Shown one piece after another: positions 9,710 through 20,484 of a DNA stretch of 64,000 bases; the stretch's first letter is position 1; the number at the start of each line of letters is the position of its first letter. Position numbers and translations under genes: made by a program. The notes below the pieces were generated by a model. The model was given only the letters and a program-made list of their open reading frames with translations. It did not search any database and was not told the origin of the DNA. The stretch comes from Scolanthus callimorphus (Eukaryota; Cnidaria; Anthozoa; Actiniaria; Edwardsiidae): the NCBI GenBank assembly GCA_033964015.1, contig JAWWUD010000053.1, positions 1 through 64,000 of the forward strand, in the 5' to 3' direction.

Positions 9710-10042
9710 ATGGTTTCGTTCATAGCAAGAAGGCAGAGAATATGTTTGGATCAAAGAAGCATATTGTTATTGAACTCATTTTGGGGTAATCTTTGCGCAA
9801 AACATCTGGCACGCGTCCCGATAGAAATAGTAAAAGAAAGTAAAGGTATGGAAATAACCGTTGGTGTACTTAATGTTCCTGCATTCTACTTGGTACTCAA
9901 AGACAAATTCTGGCGTCAATTGAAAGATGTGGCTAATACAAGAGGAGGGTCGGAAGAATGGATTGCAGTCAAAGTGTACAGGAAATTTTACGTTGATTGG
10001 GAAAATGAAGTCAGTTTGCCGCGTTATCACAAGAATACATGA
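9710..10042 (+). CDS. Unrecognised 110-residue Polinton protein
   Basis: Starts at MVSFIARRQRICLDQ; an in-frame ATG at 9614 would add 32 residues, and the inner start is chosen because the added segment lies nearest the promoter. The protein is mixed alpha/beta with a hydrophobic VGVLNVPAFYLVL core and a Trp-containing C-terminal half. AATAAAAG at 10083 is a plausible polyadenylation signal. No family was recognised. Its place in the left, early-type region argues against a structural role, but that is inference. Confidence 0.5.
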   Translation: MVSFIARRQRICLDQRSILLLNSFWGNLCAKHLARVPIEIVKESKGMEITVGVLNVPAFYLVLKDKFWRQLKDVANTRGGSEEWIAVKVYRKFYVDWENEVSLPRYHKNT

Positions 10043-10114
10043 GAGACAAAATAACACTAGAGAGTAATAAGGATAGACTCTCAATAAAAGTATTAAAGCA
10101 TTGACTTATATTAT

Positions 10115-10145
10115 TGTTGTGGTTTTAAGAAAAACCGTTTTTTTC
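10115..10145. other. Hairpin-like motif after small leftward gene, copy 1
   Basis: GTGGTTTTAAGAAAAACCGT can fold on itself. A near-copy at 10775-10795 (GTGGTGGTTTTTAAAAAAAC) lies at the same place behind the second small gene. Confidence 0.35.
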
Positions 10146-10188
10146 TGGCAAAAGTTTACCAGTCTCTTTTTGTTTGATTAGTCAAATA

Positions 10189-10350
10189 CTAATCGTCGTT
10201 CCTCTGTCGTTGTTCACCTTCCAATCGTTTTTCGGGTGTTTCATCCCTTCTTCTTGCATATCTCTCTAAAATGAGACGTATTTCTAGACCTCGTTCTCTA
10301 GCAAACGCTTGAAGACGATCTACTATGCGACGCACCATTTCTTGATCCAT
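10189..10350 (-). CDS. Small charged protein, 53 residues
   Basis: ATG at 10350 opens a frame of 53 codons, Arg/Glu-rich and apparently one long helix (RRIVDRLQAFARERGLEIRL). It resembles the next small leftward gene in size, composition and a TPEK motif before the end. Both are followed by a GTGG(T)TTT-A-run-ACCGTT hairpin-like motif. It may be a duplicated regulatory or nucleic-acid-binding micro-protein; function unknown. Confidence 0.45.
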   Translation of the reverse strand: MDQEMVRRIVDRLQAFARERGLEIRLILERYARRRDETPEKRLEGEQRQRNDD

Positions 10351-10774
10351 GGTTTGAGTGAAATGACTGTTTGTGATCTCATGGGCTGTATCTAATTGAT
10401 TTCGTCTTAAATGATAATTAGCATCGTAAAAAAGTAATTAAAAGTAATCTGATGAAATTGTACTAGCAAACTTTTCATTACGGAGGGATTAACACTGTTT
10501 GTTGTAAAACATAGAAAAACATTTCGCTTTGCATTCATTTCTTGATATTATTTTTCTGACTGAAATAAAACCGTAAACCAAGTACTAGTACGTTGAACGT
10601 CTATTGAAAGAAAAATAAAAGGCCAGGTAGTTTTAACAGTACATGTAAACCAGATTCTAAATCATCGTTAGCGGTTATAATCTGGTAATCGTTCTGTTAA
10701 TCTTAATAAAACCACTTAATTAACGCTAGTCTTTTTATTGATAAGAAGCACGAAGGACTGAGATTCATATCATG

Positions 10775-10800
10775 TGGTGGTTTTTAAAAAAACCGTTGTT
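10775..10800. other. Hairpin-like motif after small leftward gene, copy 2
   Basis: GGTTTTTAAAAAAACC is an almost perfect palindrome followed by CGTTG and a T run. Its position mirrors copy 1, so gene plus motif seem to have been duplicated together. Confidence 0.35.
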
Positions 10801-10826
10801 TTTTTTTGTATAAGTTTTGAAATAAC

Positions 10827-10985
10827 TCAAAACTTGAGTTGTCTTTTTACGCCCCGACGAAGGTTTTCATCCATAGGAATCTTCTCTGGCGTCTTGTACG
10901 TATGTTGTATTCTGTTGTGTTCTCGTATCTGGCGCTCCACCCTTGCCACTACACGCGCAAAGAGATTTGCAGGCTCACGCTCCAT
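10827..10985 (-). CDS. Small charged protein, 52 residues, probable paralogue
   Basis: ATG at 10985 opens a 52-codon frame (MEREPANLFARVVARVERQI at its start), helical and basic, with a TPEKIP motif. It matches 10189-10350 in length, orientation, TPEK motif and downstream hairpin motif at 10775-10795. AATAAAAAG on the minus strand near 10737 could end its transcript. Not recognised. Confidence 0.45.
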   Translation of the reverse strand: MEREPANLFARVVARVERQIREHNRIQHTYKTPEKIPMDENLRRGVKRQLKF

Positions 10986-11379
10986 GATGATAAAAGTGAG
11001 ATATCAATACACGACAGTAAAGCGCAGTAATACATCTTTTGTGCTGTCGAGTAACGTATATTACACACAGTTTAGTTCACAAGTTTATCCGTCGTTGGCT
11101 TTGCTAGCATACCATAGGCTGATTTAAGATATTGTTTATTTATAATTTTAAATAAGCCACGCCAAAAAGGTCCAGTTAGATACATCGTTGATGATTCTTT
11201 CATATCATTGGCTACACAATTTCAATGTCCAGGTATGCCTTGAAAGCAAAGTAGTCAAACAGGTTTAAAACAATGAACAACTAACCGTTAATTTTGTTTG
11301 CCACTGAAATAAAATACAAAAACAATACAGTTTATTTTTTCGAGTCATACTATTGGCTGTTCGAGACGTCATATCTTGC
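10986..11379. other. Non-coding region upstream of polB
   Basis: No gene seen. It leads into a promoter with an inverted CCAAT box (ATTGG near 11350) and a GACGTCA (CRE-like) motif near 11364. Confidence 0.45.
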
Positions 11380-11412
11380 TATAAAAGCTGATGTTTTAGG
11401 AGTTCGTTATCG
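11345..11412 (+). promoter_or_regulatory. polB promoter
   Basis: ATTGGCTGTT, GACGTCATATC and TATAAAAG (about 11380-11387) are followed after about 25-30 bp by a likely start site and by the polB ATG at 11466. The spacing fits a canonical TATA promoter. Confidence 0.55.
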
Positions 11413-11465
11413 CCTGCTTCAGTCAATCTACTGGGTGCGTTTTTACTGTTTATTCCTTTAACAAA

Positions 11466-14400
11466 ATGTCACGTCGAATCCAATTTCACCCTCTGACATC
11501 AACGCTAAATTATATTGAAGATGATAGTCAGGAGGGGAATGTTGTAGAAACGTTCCCCCCTCTGGTCGATCAAGAGGATATCGAGAGCCGTACAACCAGG
11601 TTCCAACAAATTATCCGAATGGGACGATTCTATTCGCGTCGTCGACACCAAGAGAGGAGGACTTCAAGATTGCCCATGCGGCAAGATATTATTAGTGCTT
11701 TTCAACAGGTATGTTACATTTTTTAATATCAATTGATTTTTTTATCACATACTTCCTTTTGAGATGCAATGTTACTAATTGATTTTCTCTGTTGCTTTTA
11801 AGGTATTCTTAGATAACTCATGGCAGTGTTTACTAACCATGACTCGAACCGCGAGGCCCTCGTACGAGCTGTGCGAGATGTTTGTCGATGAAGCGCTCCT
11901 TGCCGTCGACAAGGAGAAAGTAATTCAAGAATGGAGAGAAAAACTAATGATGATGTTTCCCGTTGTCGAACAACATCACCTGCTCCCATTCACCGACAAC
12001 TGGATAAAGTACCAGTTCAAAGACGAGGAGTGCTTACAGATCATGCGGGAAAGACTTCTCAACAAAGCCTATCGGCATTGCGAGGATTGGCTCACCGATT
12101 TGGTGGCTACATATTGCATCTCGCCAACAGGTAATTTCGTTATTTTTTTTTTTTTTTTTACTAGTCTTTCCTACTTCATCTAATCACAATTACAGTAACA
12201 TGAATAGAACACACGCATTTTTCCATTTTATATCCCACATTTTTTTGCCCCACAATTTTGTTTTGTTGTCTTCCAAGTTATTTCCCGCCATTTTGACAAA
12301 CATGTGTTGGACACATGAAGACCGCATTAATTATGTGTATCATTTTAAATGTATTCTGCGTTGCATCACTGTTACATGAATAGAACCCACAAGCGTTCTT
12401 TCCGCCTTTTGTCCCTCAGTTTTGACTCTCGGTTTTGTTTTGTTGTCTCCCTGATATATTTCCCGTCATTTTTGAAAAACACGTGTTGGACACAGGAAGA
12501 CCGCTATACATTTTCTGAATTATGTTCTGGGTTGTATCCCACTGGTTTTGACACACGCTTTGTTTTTATTGTAGACGATATACTCATGACGTGTGAGGAA
12601 AGGAACTCCCAAAACAACCGTAAGTTATTCGTTGTCTTCCCTTTATATTTTTTTTGAGTGGTGAAAAGTACTTATCGTTGCCTTTTCTTTACTTGCAGTA
12701 TTCGTAGTACCTGAAACACCACAAGAGATGGAACCACGAATGGAAAAAGGAGGTAGCTTATACCTTGTTAATTTCTTCAAATCTTACATTTGACAAAGTG
12801 ATTATATTAAGACATTAATTGAGTGGTCTATCCTGGTTATTTACAGTTGATATAGTTCCTGGAATCAATGGGTATATTGTTCCCGATACGCCTGAGAAAG
12901 GAGAAACCAACGATTCCACAGGTAATTTTCTTTTTAGACAATTTGCAACTTTTCTTGTGTGTTTTAACCTTAATCGCTTATTATTTATTGCTAGATGGAG
13001 TCCTAAGGAATGATCTTACGGACGACGAGATAATGGGGGCTGGGGACGGATGTCCTGATTTATACTCAGACGACGACTCTGGTTGCGAATCTGATGATGA
13101 GCTTGTAGCTTGCTTGGATGAGTGGGAAAATTCCAACTTCCAGCATTTGTTGGAAAACGAAGTGAGTAAGTGTATTTTAATGCAATATATTTAGCGTGTA
13201 ATTAAACTGCTTCCTTATATTTTGGAATTAATGATGTGAGAATACACAAATCAGAGATGAAGTGTCTACATACAGATAAGAAATTAGCAGTATTTTCTTT
13301 TTTTTTAAACAACCAAATCTTGTAGTTTAGTAATATTGTGATACTTACCTCTTTTTTATCTCTTTATTTTTTTAACTCTTTACAGGAGGATAACGAAGCT
13401 TGTATGATGGCTGCAAATCAAGCAGGAGGCGGTAATGAAATATGGACAAACCCTGGTTATTCTCTACGACAATTAGTACAACGAAGAGTAAAAAAGTATA
13501 ACACAACAGGTACAGATTACATGTTAAAGTTAAATCCTTTACCGGAAAATGCACCACTGCTCGATCAACTAAGTGAAATATTTAATTCTGTAGTTAACAC
13601 TATCACTAGAGAAATGCAGCCTTTAGACCTAGTACGTTTTGTTTAAAAAGTACCTCTCTTTCATTTCCAATTAGTCTTCCATTCATGCCTGCACGTGATT
13701 TATCGGCTAATATTATCCTCGAAGAAGTGCAAAAAGTGTTGCAATCAAACGAGGAAGTAAATTTAGAAGACGGAATGTATGTACATATATTTCATATCAG
13801 CATACCACAAGGTGGTCAGTCCAGACGTAAACGGAAGCATTATCAATACAATTTGTCCAAGTTTTTAGACGCAAAACGATGTGTAATTCGTATTAAGAAC
13901 AAGGACTCCCTTTGTCTTGCTCGGGCTATAATTACAGATATTGCGCGTCAGGAAAAAGATCCTGAATATAGTAATATTCGCCACGGACGTCCTAGACAGA
14001 AGGTTCTCGCCCAAGAACTACATCAAAAAGCTAATGTTCCTGAAGATGTGTGTGGTCTTAAAGAGCTAAAGTTGTTTCAGGCTGTGATTCCTAATTACCA
14101 GTTAGTTGTCTTATCAGCAGAACATTTCAATGGTATCATTTATGAGGGCGAGAAGTGTGACAAGCAGATCTATCTTTACAATCACGATAACCATTATGAT
14201 ATAATTACTTCAGTTAGCGCATTTCTTGGAAGGGTTTACTGGTGTCTGGAATGTAAAAAGGGTTTCGATAAACGAGATGAGCACCGCTGCAAGAAAAAAT
14301 GTAACTGTTGTTTCCGAGAAGACTGTGAAGGGGTACCCAAGAAAGATCCCTGGCGCGAATGTGGTAATTGTAACCGTGTATTTGCTGGAGACAAGTGTTA

Positions 14401-17179
14401 TGAAAATCACTTCCGTCCAAACAATAGAGGAGTGTCTACCTGTCAAGCGGTTTACAAATGTACATTCTGTAAGAAAACAATTTCACATGCGACTCGTCAT
14501 CCCGAAGATCATTTCTGTGGTGAGGTAAAGTGTAAAAACTGTGAAGAGTATGTTGATCCTTTGAATCACAGGTGTTACATTCTTCGTGTAAAAGAAAAGA
14601 AAAAGAAGAAGAGAAAAAATAAAAGACGACGCTCAGATGAAGACGCAAATGATGATTTCTCGTCAGATGATAGCGATGAGGATGAACAAGATGAACCACC
14701 AAGATATATATTTTTTGACATCGAAGCAAGACAAGAAGAGGGTCGTCATATTGCTAATCTTCTTATTGCGCAAGACCAAGACGGAAATGAAGAAGTGTTC
14801 AAAGGAGAAACGTGTGTTGACGATTTTGGTCGGTGGCTACTTTCATTCTGTACTAACTCTATTGTTATCTCTCATAATCTTAGAGGATATGATGGGTACT
14901 TTTTGTGTGAGTATTTCTATAGGCAATACATGTTACCTAAATTAATTCTTAATGGAGGTAAAATAATGTCTATGGAACTGCCAGATGTAGACATTAAGTT
15001 TCGGGACTCTCTTAACTTCTTCCCCATGCCATTGAAGGCCTTGCCTAAAACCTTTGGTCTCACAGAGCTAAGAAAGGGCTACTTTTGTCACTTTTTCAAC
15101 ACGAAAGAAAACCAGAATTACATAGGGCCTCTTCCATCAACTGAATATTATGATCCAGACGGAATGAAAGAAGATGAACGACGTGACTTCCTCAAGTGGT
15201 ATGATGAGCTGAAACGGGCGAATTATGTATTTGATTTTCAGAAGGAGATAGTGGGTTATTGCCGATCGGATTGTGATATTTTAAGGCGTTGTTGTTTAAG
15301 GTTTAAGGATCTGATGCAAGAAACCTGTGATTTAGATCCATTTCGTTATTGCATAACCATTGCCTCCAGTTGTAACCGTGTGTTTTGGAAACACTTCCTT
15401 ACTGAAGGGACTATAGGTCTGATCCCACCTCAAGGATATCAAGCTTCCCGGAAGTACTCTCTTATGGCTATGAAATGGTTAGCGTGGGTACATCGACAAA
15501 CGGGACATCGCATACTACATGCACTAAATGGAGGCGAGCGTCGTATTGATGGTAGTCACGTGGATGGGTATGTACCAGGAGAGGGAGGGGAGCCTGGGAT
15601 TATCCTGGAATTCCTTGGCTGCCTTTGGCATGGGTGTGACTCCTGCTATCTTCCAGACACGAGAAATCCTGTAAATGAGCTTACAATGGACGAACTCAAT
15701 AAGGCAACAATCCGAAGAATAACAAGATTTAAGAGATTAGGATACAAAGTGAATGTGAAATGGGAGTGCGAATTCAAGGCTGAAATTGAGTCAAACAAGG
15801 AGATGAAAGACTTCATAGAAAGCCTTCATTTTGAAACCCCCTTAGACCCACGCGAAGCATTCTTTGGTGGTCGAACTAATGCGGTCACTCTCTACAAAGA
15901 GGTAGAAGATGGAGAGAAGCTAATGTATAATGACTACACGAGCCTTTATCCATGGACTAATAAGTATTGTGAACATGTTTTAGGGCACCCTGACATCTTA
16001 ACGAGTGAATCTCTTTTGAATCGATCCCCTCTTGAGTTTTATGGTCTTATTAAATGTGAAATTTTACCTCCCACTTCACTTTTTCATCCTGTTCTCCCTT
16101 ATCGCGCGAATGGTAAGTTAATGTTCCCGCTGTGCAGAACTTGTGCTGAAAGTTTACAGCAAACCCCATGCCAACACACTGATGACGAGCGGATGATTAA
16201 AGGAGTGTGGTGTTCTATTGAGATAGAAAAGGCAATAGAACTTGGTTATAGGGTGAAGAGAATGATAGAAGTTTGGCATTTCCCACAGCGCTCTTCTAAC
16301 TTGTTTTCCAGTTACATAGATACCTTCTTAAAGATCAAACAAGAGGCAAGTGGTTGGCCTTCTTGGTGCGAGACCCATGAGCAAAAGATGCAATACATCC
16401 GGGACTATGAACGAAATGAGAAAATCAAGCTAGACGTGAACAAGATCCAAAAGAACCCAGGACTGCGTTCGCTAGCAAAACTAATGTTAAATTCCTTTTG
16501 GGGAAAATTCGGACAGAGACCCAATATGCCCCAAGTGGAACTAGTAACCGATGCTGAACGCTACTTCAAGTTGATCAGTTGTAAATCTACTCAAGTGAAA
16601 GATATTCAGTTTGTGAATGATGAATGTGTTGAAGTGTACTATACTCATGGTGAAGGTTTTGTCACACCATCGAACAACACCAACGTTGTCATTGCTGCAT
16701 TCACCACTGCTCATGCGCGCCTCAAACTGTACAAGTTGCTTGAACCTCTTCAAGATCGCGTAGTTTATTTTGACACTGATTCTGTGGTGTATAGCAGCCG
16801 TCCTGGAGATTGGAATCCACCACTGGGTGACTATTTAGGGGAACTCACTAATGAACTTGAAGAAGGGGATTATATAACTACCTTTGTTTCTGCTGGGCCT
16901 AAGAATTATGGATATAGAACACACCATGGTAAAACAGTCTGTAAAGTTCGAGGATTCACCTTAAACTACAGAGGAATACAGAAACTTAACTTTTGTTCCA
17001 TATGCTCAGAAGTATGCAACCCTCTTGGTGAGCCCATTTACCTTGAAAATCCCCATTTCATTAAGCGTGACAAAAAAACAAAGACAATTCACAGCGTCTC
17101 TCAGAGAAAGAGATATCAGTTGGTTTATGACAAGAGGGTCATCAGAGGCTTTCAAACAGTACCTTATGGATATCGGTGA
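11466..17179 (+). CDS. POLB: Protein-primed family-B DNA polymerase, seven exons, one frame break
   Basis: Replicates the element. Inferred exons: 11466-11708, 11803-12130, 12575-12619, 12699-12752, 12847-12921, 12995-13161 and 13386-17179; all six introns are GT-AG and phases agree. Exon 7 holds a one-base frame change at about 13640-13646, where a T appears to be missing, after which the frame stays open to 17179. Motifs: 3'-5' exonuclease FFDIEA (about 14715), HNLRGYDGYF (about 14873) and YCRSDCD; Cys-rich finger region 14240-14580; acidic/basic linker; palm motif A NDYTSLYP (about 15930), motif B LMLNSFWGKFG (about 16480) and motif C YFDTDS (about 16766). The N-terminal exons resemble Polinton polymerase N-termini. 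Confidence 0.88.
13640..13646 (+). other. Frame break in polB
   Basis: The upstream frame reaches a TAA here, while polymerase-like sequence continues without interruption in the -1 frame up to the ATG at 13685. A one-base deletion beside a T run fits best. Programmed -1 shifting is possible in principle, but the local bases do not form a classic X-XXY-YYZ site in phase. Confidence 0.7.
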
Positions 17180-17316
17180 AATGTCATAGGCCACTCGTCA
17201 TGCGATTGATATACTTCTATCTCGTGCGCAGCTGCTCTTATTACTGTTTTCTGCCCTACACATTTCCAGTATGTACATCTATACAATGGTTGGCTTTGTT
17301 CAAAGAGCTCGAACCA

Positions 17317-17502
17317 ATGAACTATGGCCGGCTGTTAAGTATCTATGGTTTCATGCATCAAAGTAACTTAACCCTAGCAGAACAGGTTGAACTCCATAAT
17401 AAGTTGCTCATTTCATATTCAATTTATTATCCGCACTGGTTGTGGATGATTTGGCAAGTATTTAAAGGAGTGCTGTCGGGCGTCCTTCATCATTTCATGT
17501 AA
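17317..17502 (+). CDS. Possible small hydrophobic protein between polB and integrase
   Basis: An ATG frame of 61 codons with a Trp/Tyr-rich C-terminal hydrophobic stretch (YYPHWLWMIWQVFKG), perhaps a membrane anchor. Not recognised. It may be chance coding in the 450-bp gap between polB and the integrase. Confidence 0.25.
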   Translation: MNYGRLLSIYGFMHQSNLTLAEQVELHNKLLISYSIYYPHWLWMIWQVFKGVLSGVLHHFM

Positions 17503-17630
17503 CACCATGGGAAGCTTACTAAGTCGTCTGTGCGTAAACTCATTGCCAACTCTCTCGTTAAATGATATTTGCAAGAGAATGCGGTGCTTAGTTGTCTGTT
17601 GTGGCAGTGAAGTGCACATTGATTCTAAAG

Positions 17631-18746
17631 ATGGTCAAGACCAAAAAGATGAAACCTCATATGACGCAGAAGAAAAAGGATAGAGTTCTACAAAAACTTT
17701 ATTACGACATTAGCAGTCCTTCATCGTTAGGCGGAGTGAACAAATTGTATCGATATGCTCGAAAATATGGACTTACTTTATCTGATGTAAGGCTTTGGTT
17801 ACAAAAGCAACCTGGATATACACTTCATAAACCGGCGCGAAAGAACTTTCGTCGTAACAGAGTAATTGTGTACGGACTGGATCATCAGTGGCAAGCTGAT
17901 TTGATAGATGTACAGGCATTAAGTCGATGGAATCGAGGATACAAATATCTGTTAACTTGCATTGATGTCCTTTCTAAATATTCCTGGGTTGTCCCTATTC
18001 AAAACAAAAGAGGAGGTTCTTTGGTCGATGCCTTTACGAAAATCTTCAAACGGGGTCGAATACCTGATCGATTACAGACAGATAAGGGCTCTGAATTTAA
18101 AAACAAGAAGTTTCAATCATTTCTAAATAAAGTCGGTGTTCATCATTTTGTTACTTACAATGAAACTAAGGCGCAAATAGTAGAACGGTTTAATCGGACA
18201 CTTAAACAGTTAATGTGGAGAATGTTTACTGCTAGCAGTTCCTTATCTTACCTAGATAGTTTAGACGATTTAGTGAATAACAATTACAATCAGAGTGTTC
18301 ATCGCACTATTAAAATGAAACCTGCTGATGTGAACATTTTTAATGCAAAGAAGGTATGGGAAACCATGTACAATCAACGTGATCCTCCAGTAAGCTATAA
18401 ATTTCGAGTCGGAGACTCCGTTAAAATCAGTAAGTATAAGAGAGTCTTTGACAAATCATATCTACCTTCTTGGACTGAAGAAACGTTCACAATAGCTCAA
18501 AGGATTCCACGTAATCCTCCTGTATATCGGTTAAAAGAAGCAGATGGTTCTTTGATCACGGGAACATTCTACGAAAAACAGTTACAAAAAGTTATTGAAG
18601 AAAAGGACCATATTTTTAGAATAGAAAAAATATTAAAGTATCGGGGTAGACGAATCATTAGAGAAATGCTGGTGCATTGGAGAGGATATCCAAAGAAGTA
18701 CCGAAGTTGGATTCCTTATAAACAAGTGATCTCTCTACAACAATGA
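17631..18746 (+). CDS. INT: Retroviral-type (rve) integrase with chromodomain-like tail
   Basis: Inserts the element and makes the 6-bp target duplication. With start ATG at 17631 the protein has 371 residues. The catalytic triad is visible as D90 (QWQADLIDV), D151 (LQTDKGSEF) and E184 (AQIVERFNR), giving the D-x(33-35)-E spacing. An N-terminal helical basic region precedes it. The C-terminal 60 residues (EKILKYRGRRIIREMLVHWR then RSWIPY) look like a chromodomain, which in related integrases binds modified histones. The stop overlaps the next ATG (ATGA), indicating a tightly packed block. Confidence 0.92.
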   Translation: MVKTKKMKPHMTQKKKDRVLQKLYYDISSPSSLGGVNKLYRYARKYGLTLSDVRLWLQKQPGYTLHKPARKNFRRNRVIVYGLDHQWQADLIDVQALSRWNRGYKYLLTCIDVLSKYSWVVPIQNKRGGSLVDAFTKIFKRGRIPDRLQTDKGSEFKNKKFQSFLNKVGVHHFVTYNETKAQIVERFNRTLKQLMWRMFTASSSLSYLDSLDDLVNNNYNQSVHRTIKMKPADVNIFNAKKVWETMYNQRDPPVSYKFRVGDSVKISKYKRVFDKSYLPSWTEETFTIAQRIPRNPPVYRLKEADGSLITGTFYEKQLQKVIEEKDHIFRIEKILKYRGRRIIREMLVHWRGYPKKYRSWIPYKQVISLQQ

Positions 18747-19597
18747 CGAATGAAGACAATGACTTTTACATCGTCCTACCAAGTAATGCAAACGGTAATA
18801 TATTTCCTAACAATACCGGATCGCATTACAAAATTGCTTTACCAAGGCAAATACAAATAAGAAGCGACGAGAATTGGGAGGTAGGACTTCACCAGGCAAT
18901 TTATCCATTTTCGTGGTATGAAATTCCTCACGAGTGTGATCATCCACATATCATGATACGCGAATTTGGCAAATTGACAGTTACGAAGATGACGTTACCG
19001 GTCGGGCGTTATCGAACTGTTTTGGATGTTGTAGAGGGAATACTCAATTGTATTTCAACTAAAGGCAATAGTAACTTGATAACAATCAATGTAGATAATA
19101 ACTGGAATATGAAACTTAATTCGCCAAAAAGCTGGATATTTTTATCCCTTCCTGTTGCGCGTGCCTTGGGCTGGATAGACAGTGACAATAGAAACACTCT
19201 TTCTAATGTTGTAATAAAGATGGATTCATTCTTAAAACGTCGTTATGGTGTTGAGTGGTTCCTTCTTCCTCCTAAAATTACTATCACGTGCGCAATTAAA
19301 GATCTCATACCATCAAACATAGCTCTTTGTGCGTGTAAATACAGAATTGTACAAATACATTCTCCTTTGGTGGAAGGATGGCAGATTGGCCGAGATCGCT
19401 TACATTTACTACACGAAATGGTTGCAAAGGGAAAGTTCCGTGAAACAATAACTCACGTGCCTAAAAATATATCCTATTTTCCTTTGAGGACAAAGACTTT
19501 TCAGACGATCGATATCTATTTAACAAGTTGCTGCAATCGACTGCTATCATTTCAAGGTGGTACAGTAAACGTGGTGTTACATTTTAGACGAAAATGA
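18743..19597 (+). CDS. Penton/minor-capsid-like protein, copy 1
   Basis: 284 residues. Starts by DFYIVLPSNANGNIFPNNTG and ends VVLHFRRK; it shares this layout with the next gene (FTIVLTSNAS...YPQNTAN, end VTLHFRRR). Shared landmarks: NEHWEV/NENWEV then YPFSW/YPYSW, a GRYRTVLD/GNYQTVED loop, and ARALGW/AQALGY. Beta-rich composition and position beside the major capsid gene fit the Polinton minor capsid (penton, single jelly-roll) family; that fold is inferred. It would sit at virion vertices. Confidence 0.65.
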   Translation: MTNEDNDFYIVLPSNANGNIFPNNTGSHYKIALPRQIQIRSDENWEVGLHQAIYPFSWYEIPHECDHPHIMIREFGKLTVTKMTLPVGRYRTVLDVVEGILNCISTKGNSNLITINVDNNWNMKLNSPKSWIFLSLPVARALGWIDSDNRNTLSNVVIKMDSFLKRRYGVEWFLLPPKITITCAIKDLIPSNIALCACKYRIVQIHSPLVEGWQIGRDRLHLLHEMVAKGKFRETITHVPKNISYFPLRTKTFQTIDIYLTSCCNRLLSFQGGTVNVVLHFRRK

Positions 19598-20478
19598 GCA
19601 ACGATTTTACAATTGTATTGACAAGCAATGCAAGTAGCAAGGAATACCCCCAAAATACAGCAAACCAGTTTAAAGTCCATCTTCAGAATCATCTGAAACT
19701 AAATGAACATTGGGAAGTGGCAATGACGCGTATTATTTATCCATATAGCTGGCAAAATGTGAAAGCAAATGAACTCTGTTTCACACAATCGTACACTGAT
19801 GTTAATACCTGGAGTTTACCTATATTCATACCAAGTGGTAATTATCAAACTGTTGAAGATTTGGTCAACGGTATGATGTTGGGTTTACACAGTGCTTTTC
19901 CTGACCTCTATCAGAGGAGTAATCAATCAATCCAAGAGGTTAATGGTGATAAATGTTTCAACATACAAAGAGCGGCAGAAAATTTCTTTCATTTTTTTGT
20001 TCCTGGAGGATTTGCCATAAAACTTCCAAAGAATCTGGCACAAGCTCTGGGATATTTAAATCATCGAAATGAAATACCAAAAATATATGAGTTGGTCAAC
20101 CCGGGAGCTGTTAAATTAGAAACAGCTAATCATAGTGTTATTCTTGTTTCATCAACTACCAACATGCGCAGATATGATGAACTGGTTTGGGGAATGCTAT
20201 CTGTTAATTCCTTTCAAACCCTCTATGTGTACACAAATCTTACGGAATCCATTCTTGTCGCGGACACACAGGTGAATCTACTGCATATGCTAGTACCTAG
20301 AGGTCACTATGGCGACATTATATCAGAAGAAATCAAACGTCCTATGTATCACAGACTTCGTACGTCCACATTCTCTTCGATCAATATAGATATAAGAGAC
20401 GATCTTGGCAGGGCGATTTCATTTACTTCTGGCGTTGTACGTGTAACATTACATTTTCGCCGACGAACACTGATCTAA
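19594..20478 (+). CDS. Penton/minor-capsid-like protein, copy 2
   Basis: 294 residues, tandem paralogue of the preceding gene with ATGA overlap. The two diverged greatly but keep the N-terminal DFTIVLTSNAS, the EHWEVAMTRIIYPYSW block, the SGNYQTVEDLVNGM loop, the ALGY motif and the VTLHFRRR end. One may form vertices and the other an internal or spike-associated protein; this division is speculation. The minor-capsid call follows from gene order with the major capsid, protease and ATPase genes. Confidence 0.65.
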   Translation: MSNDFTIVLTSNASSKEYPQNTANQFKVHLQNHLKLNEHWEVAMTRIIYPYSWQNVKANELCFTQSYTDVNTWSLPIFIPSGNYQTVEDLVNGMMLGLHSAFPDLYQRSNQSIQEVNGDKCFNIQRAAENFFHFFVPGGFAIKLPKNLAQALGYLNHRNEIPKIYELVNPGAVKLETANHSVILVSSTTNMRRYDELVWGMLSVNSFQTLYVYTNLTESILVADTQVNLLHMLVPRGHYGDIISEEIKRPMYHRLRTSTFSSINIDIRDDLGRAISFTSGVVRVTLHFRRRTLI

Positions 20479-20484
20479 AGAAAC

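Noticed and set aside
10351..10773. Further small genes between the two micro-genes
   Set aside because: No frame with a start, reasonable length and resemblance to neighbours was found.
13640..13646. Programmed -1 ribosomal frameshift in polB
   Set aside because: No in-phase slippery heptamer and no obvious downstream pseudoknot; similar one-base breaks occur in unrelated genes.
17176..17316. Extension of the small ORF after polB up to the polB stop
   Set aside because: It would need a GTG start overlapping the polB stop; only the ATG version at 17317 was kept, with low confidence.
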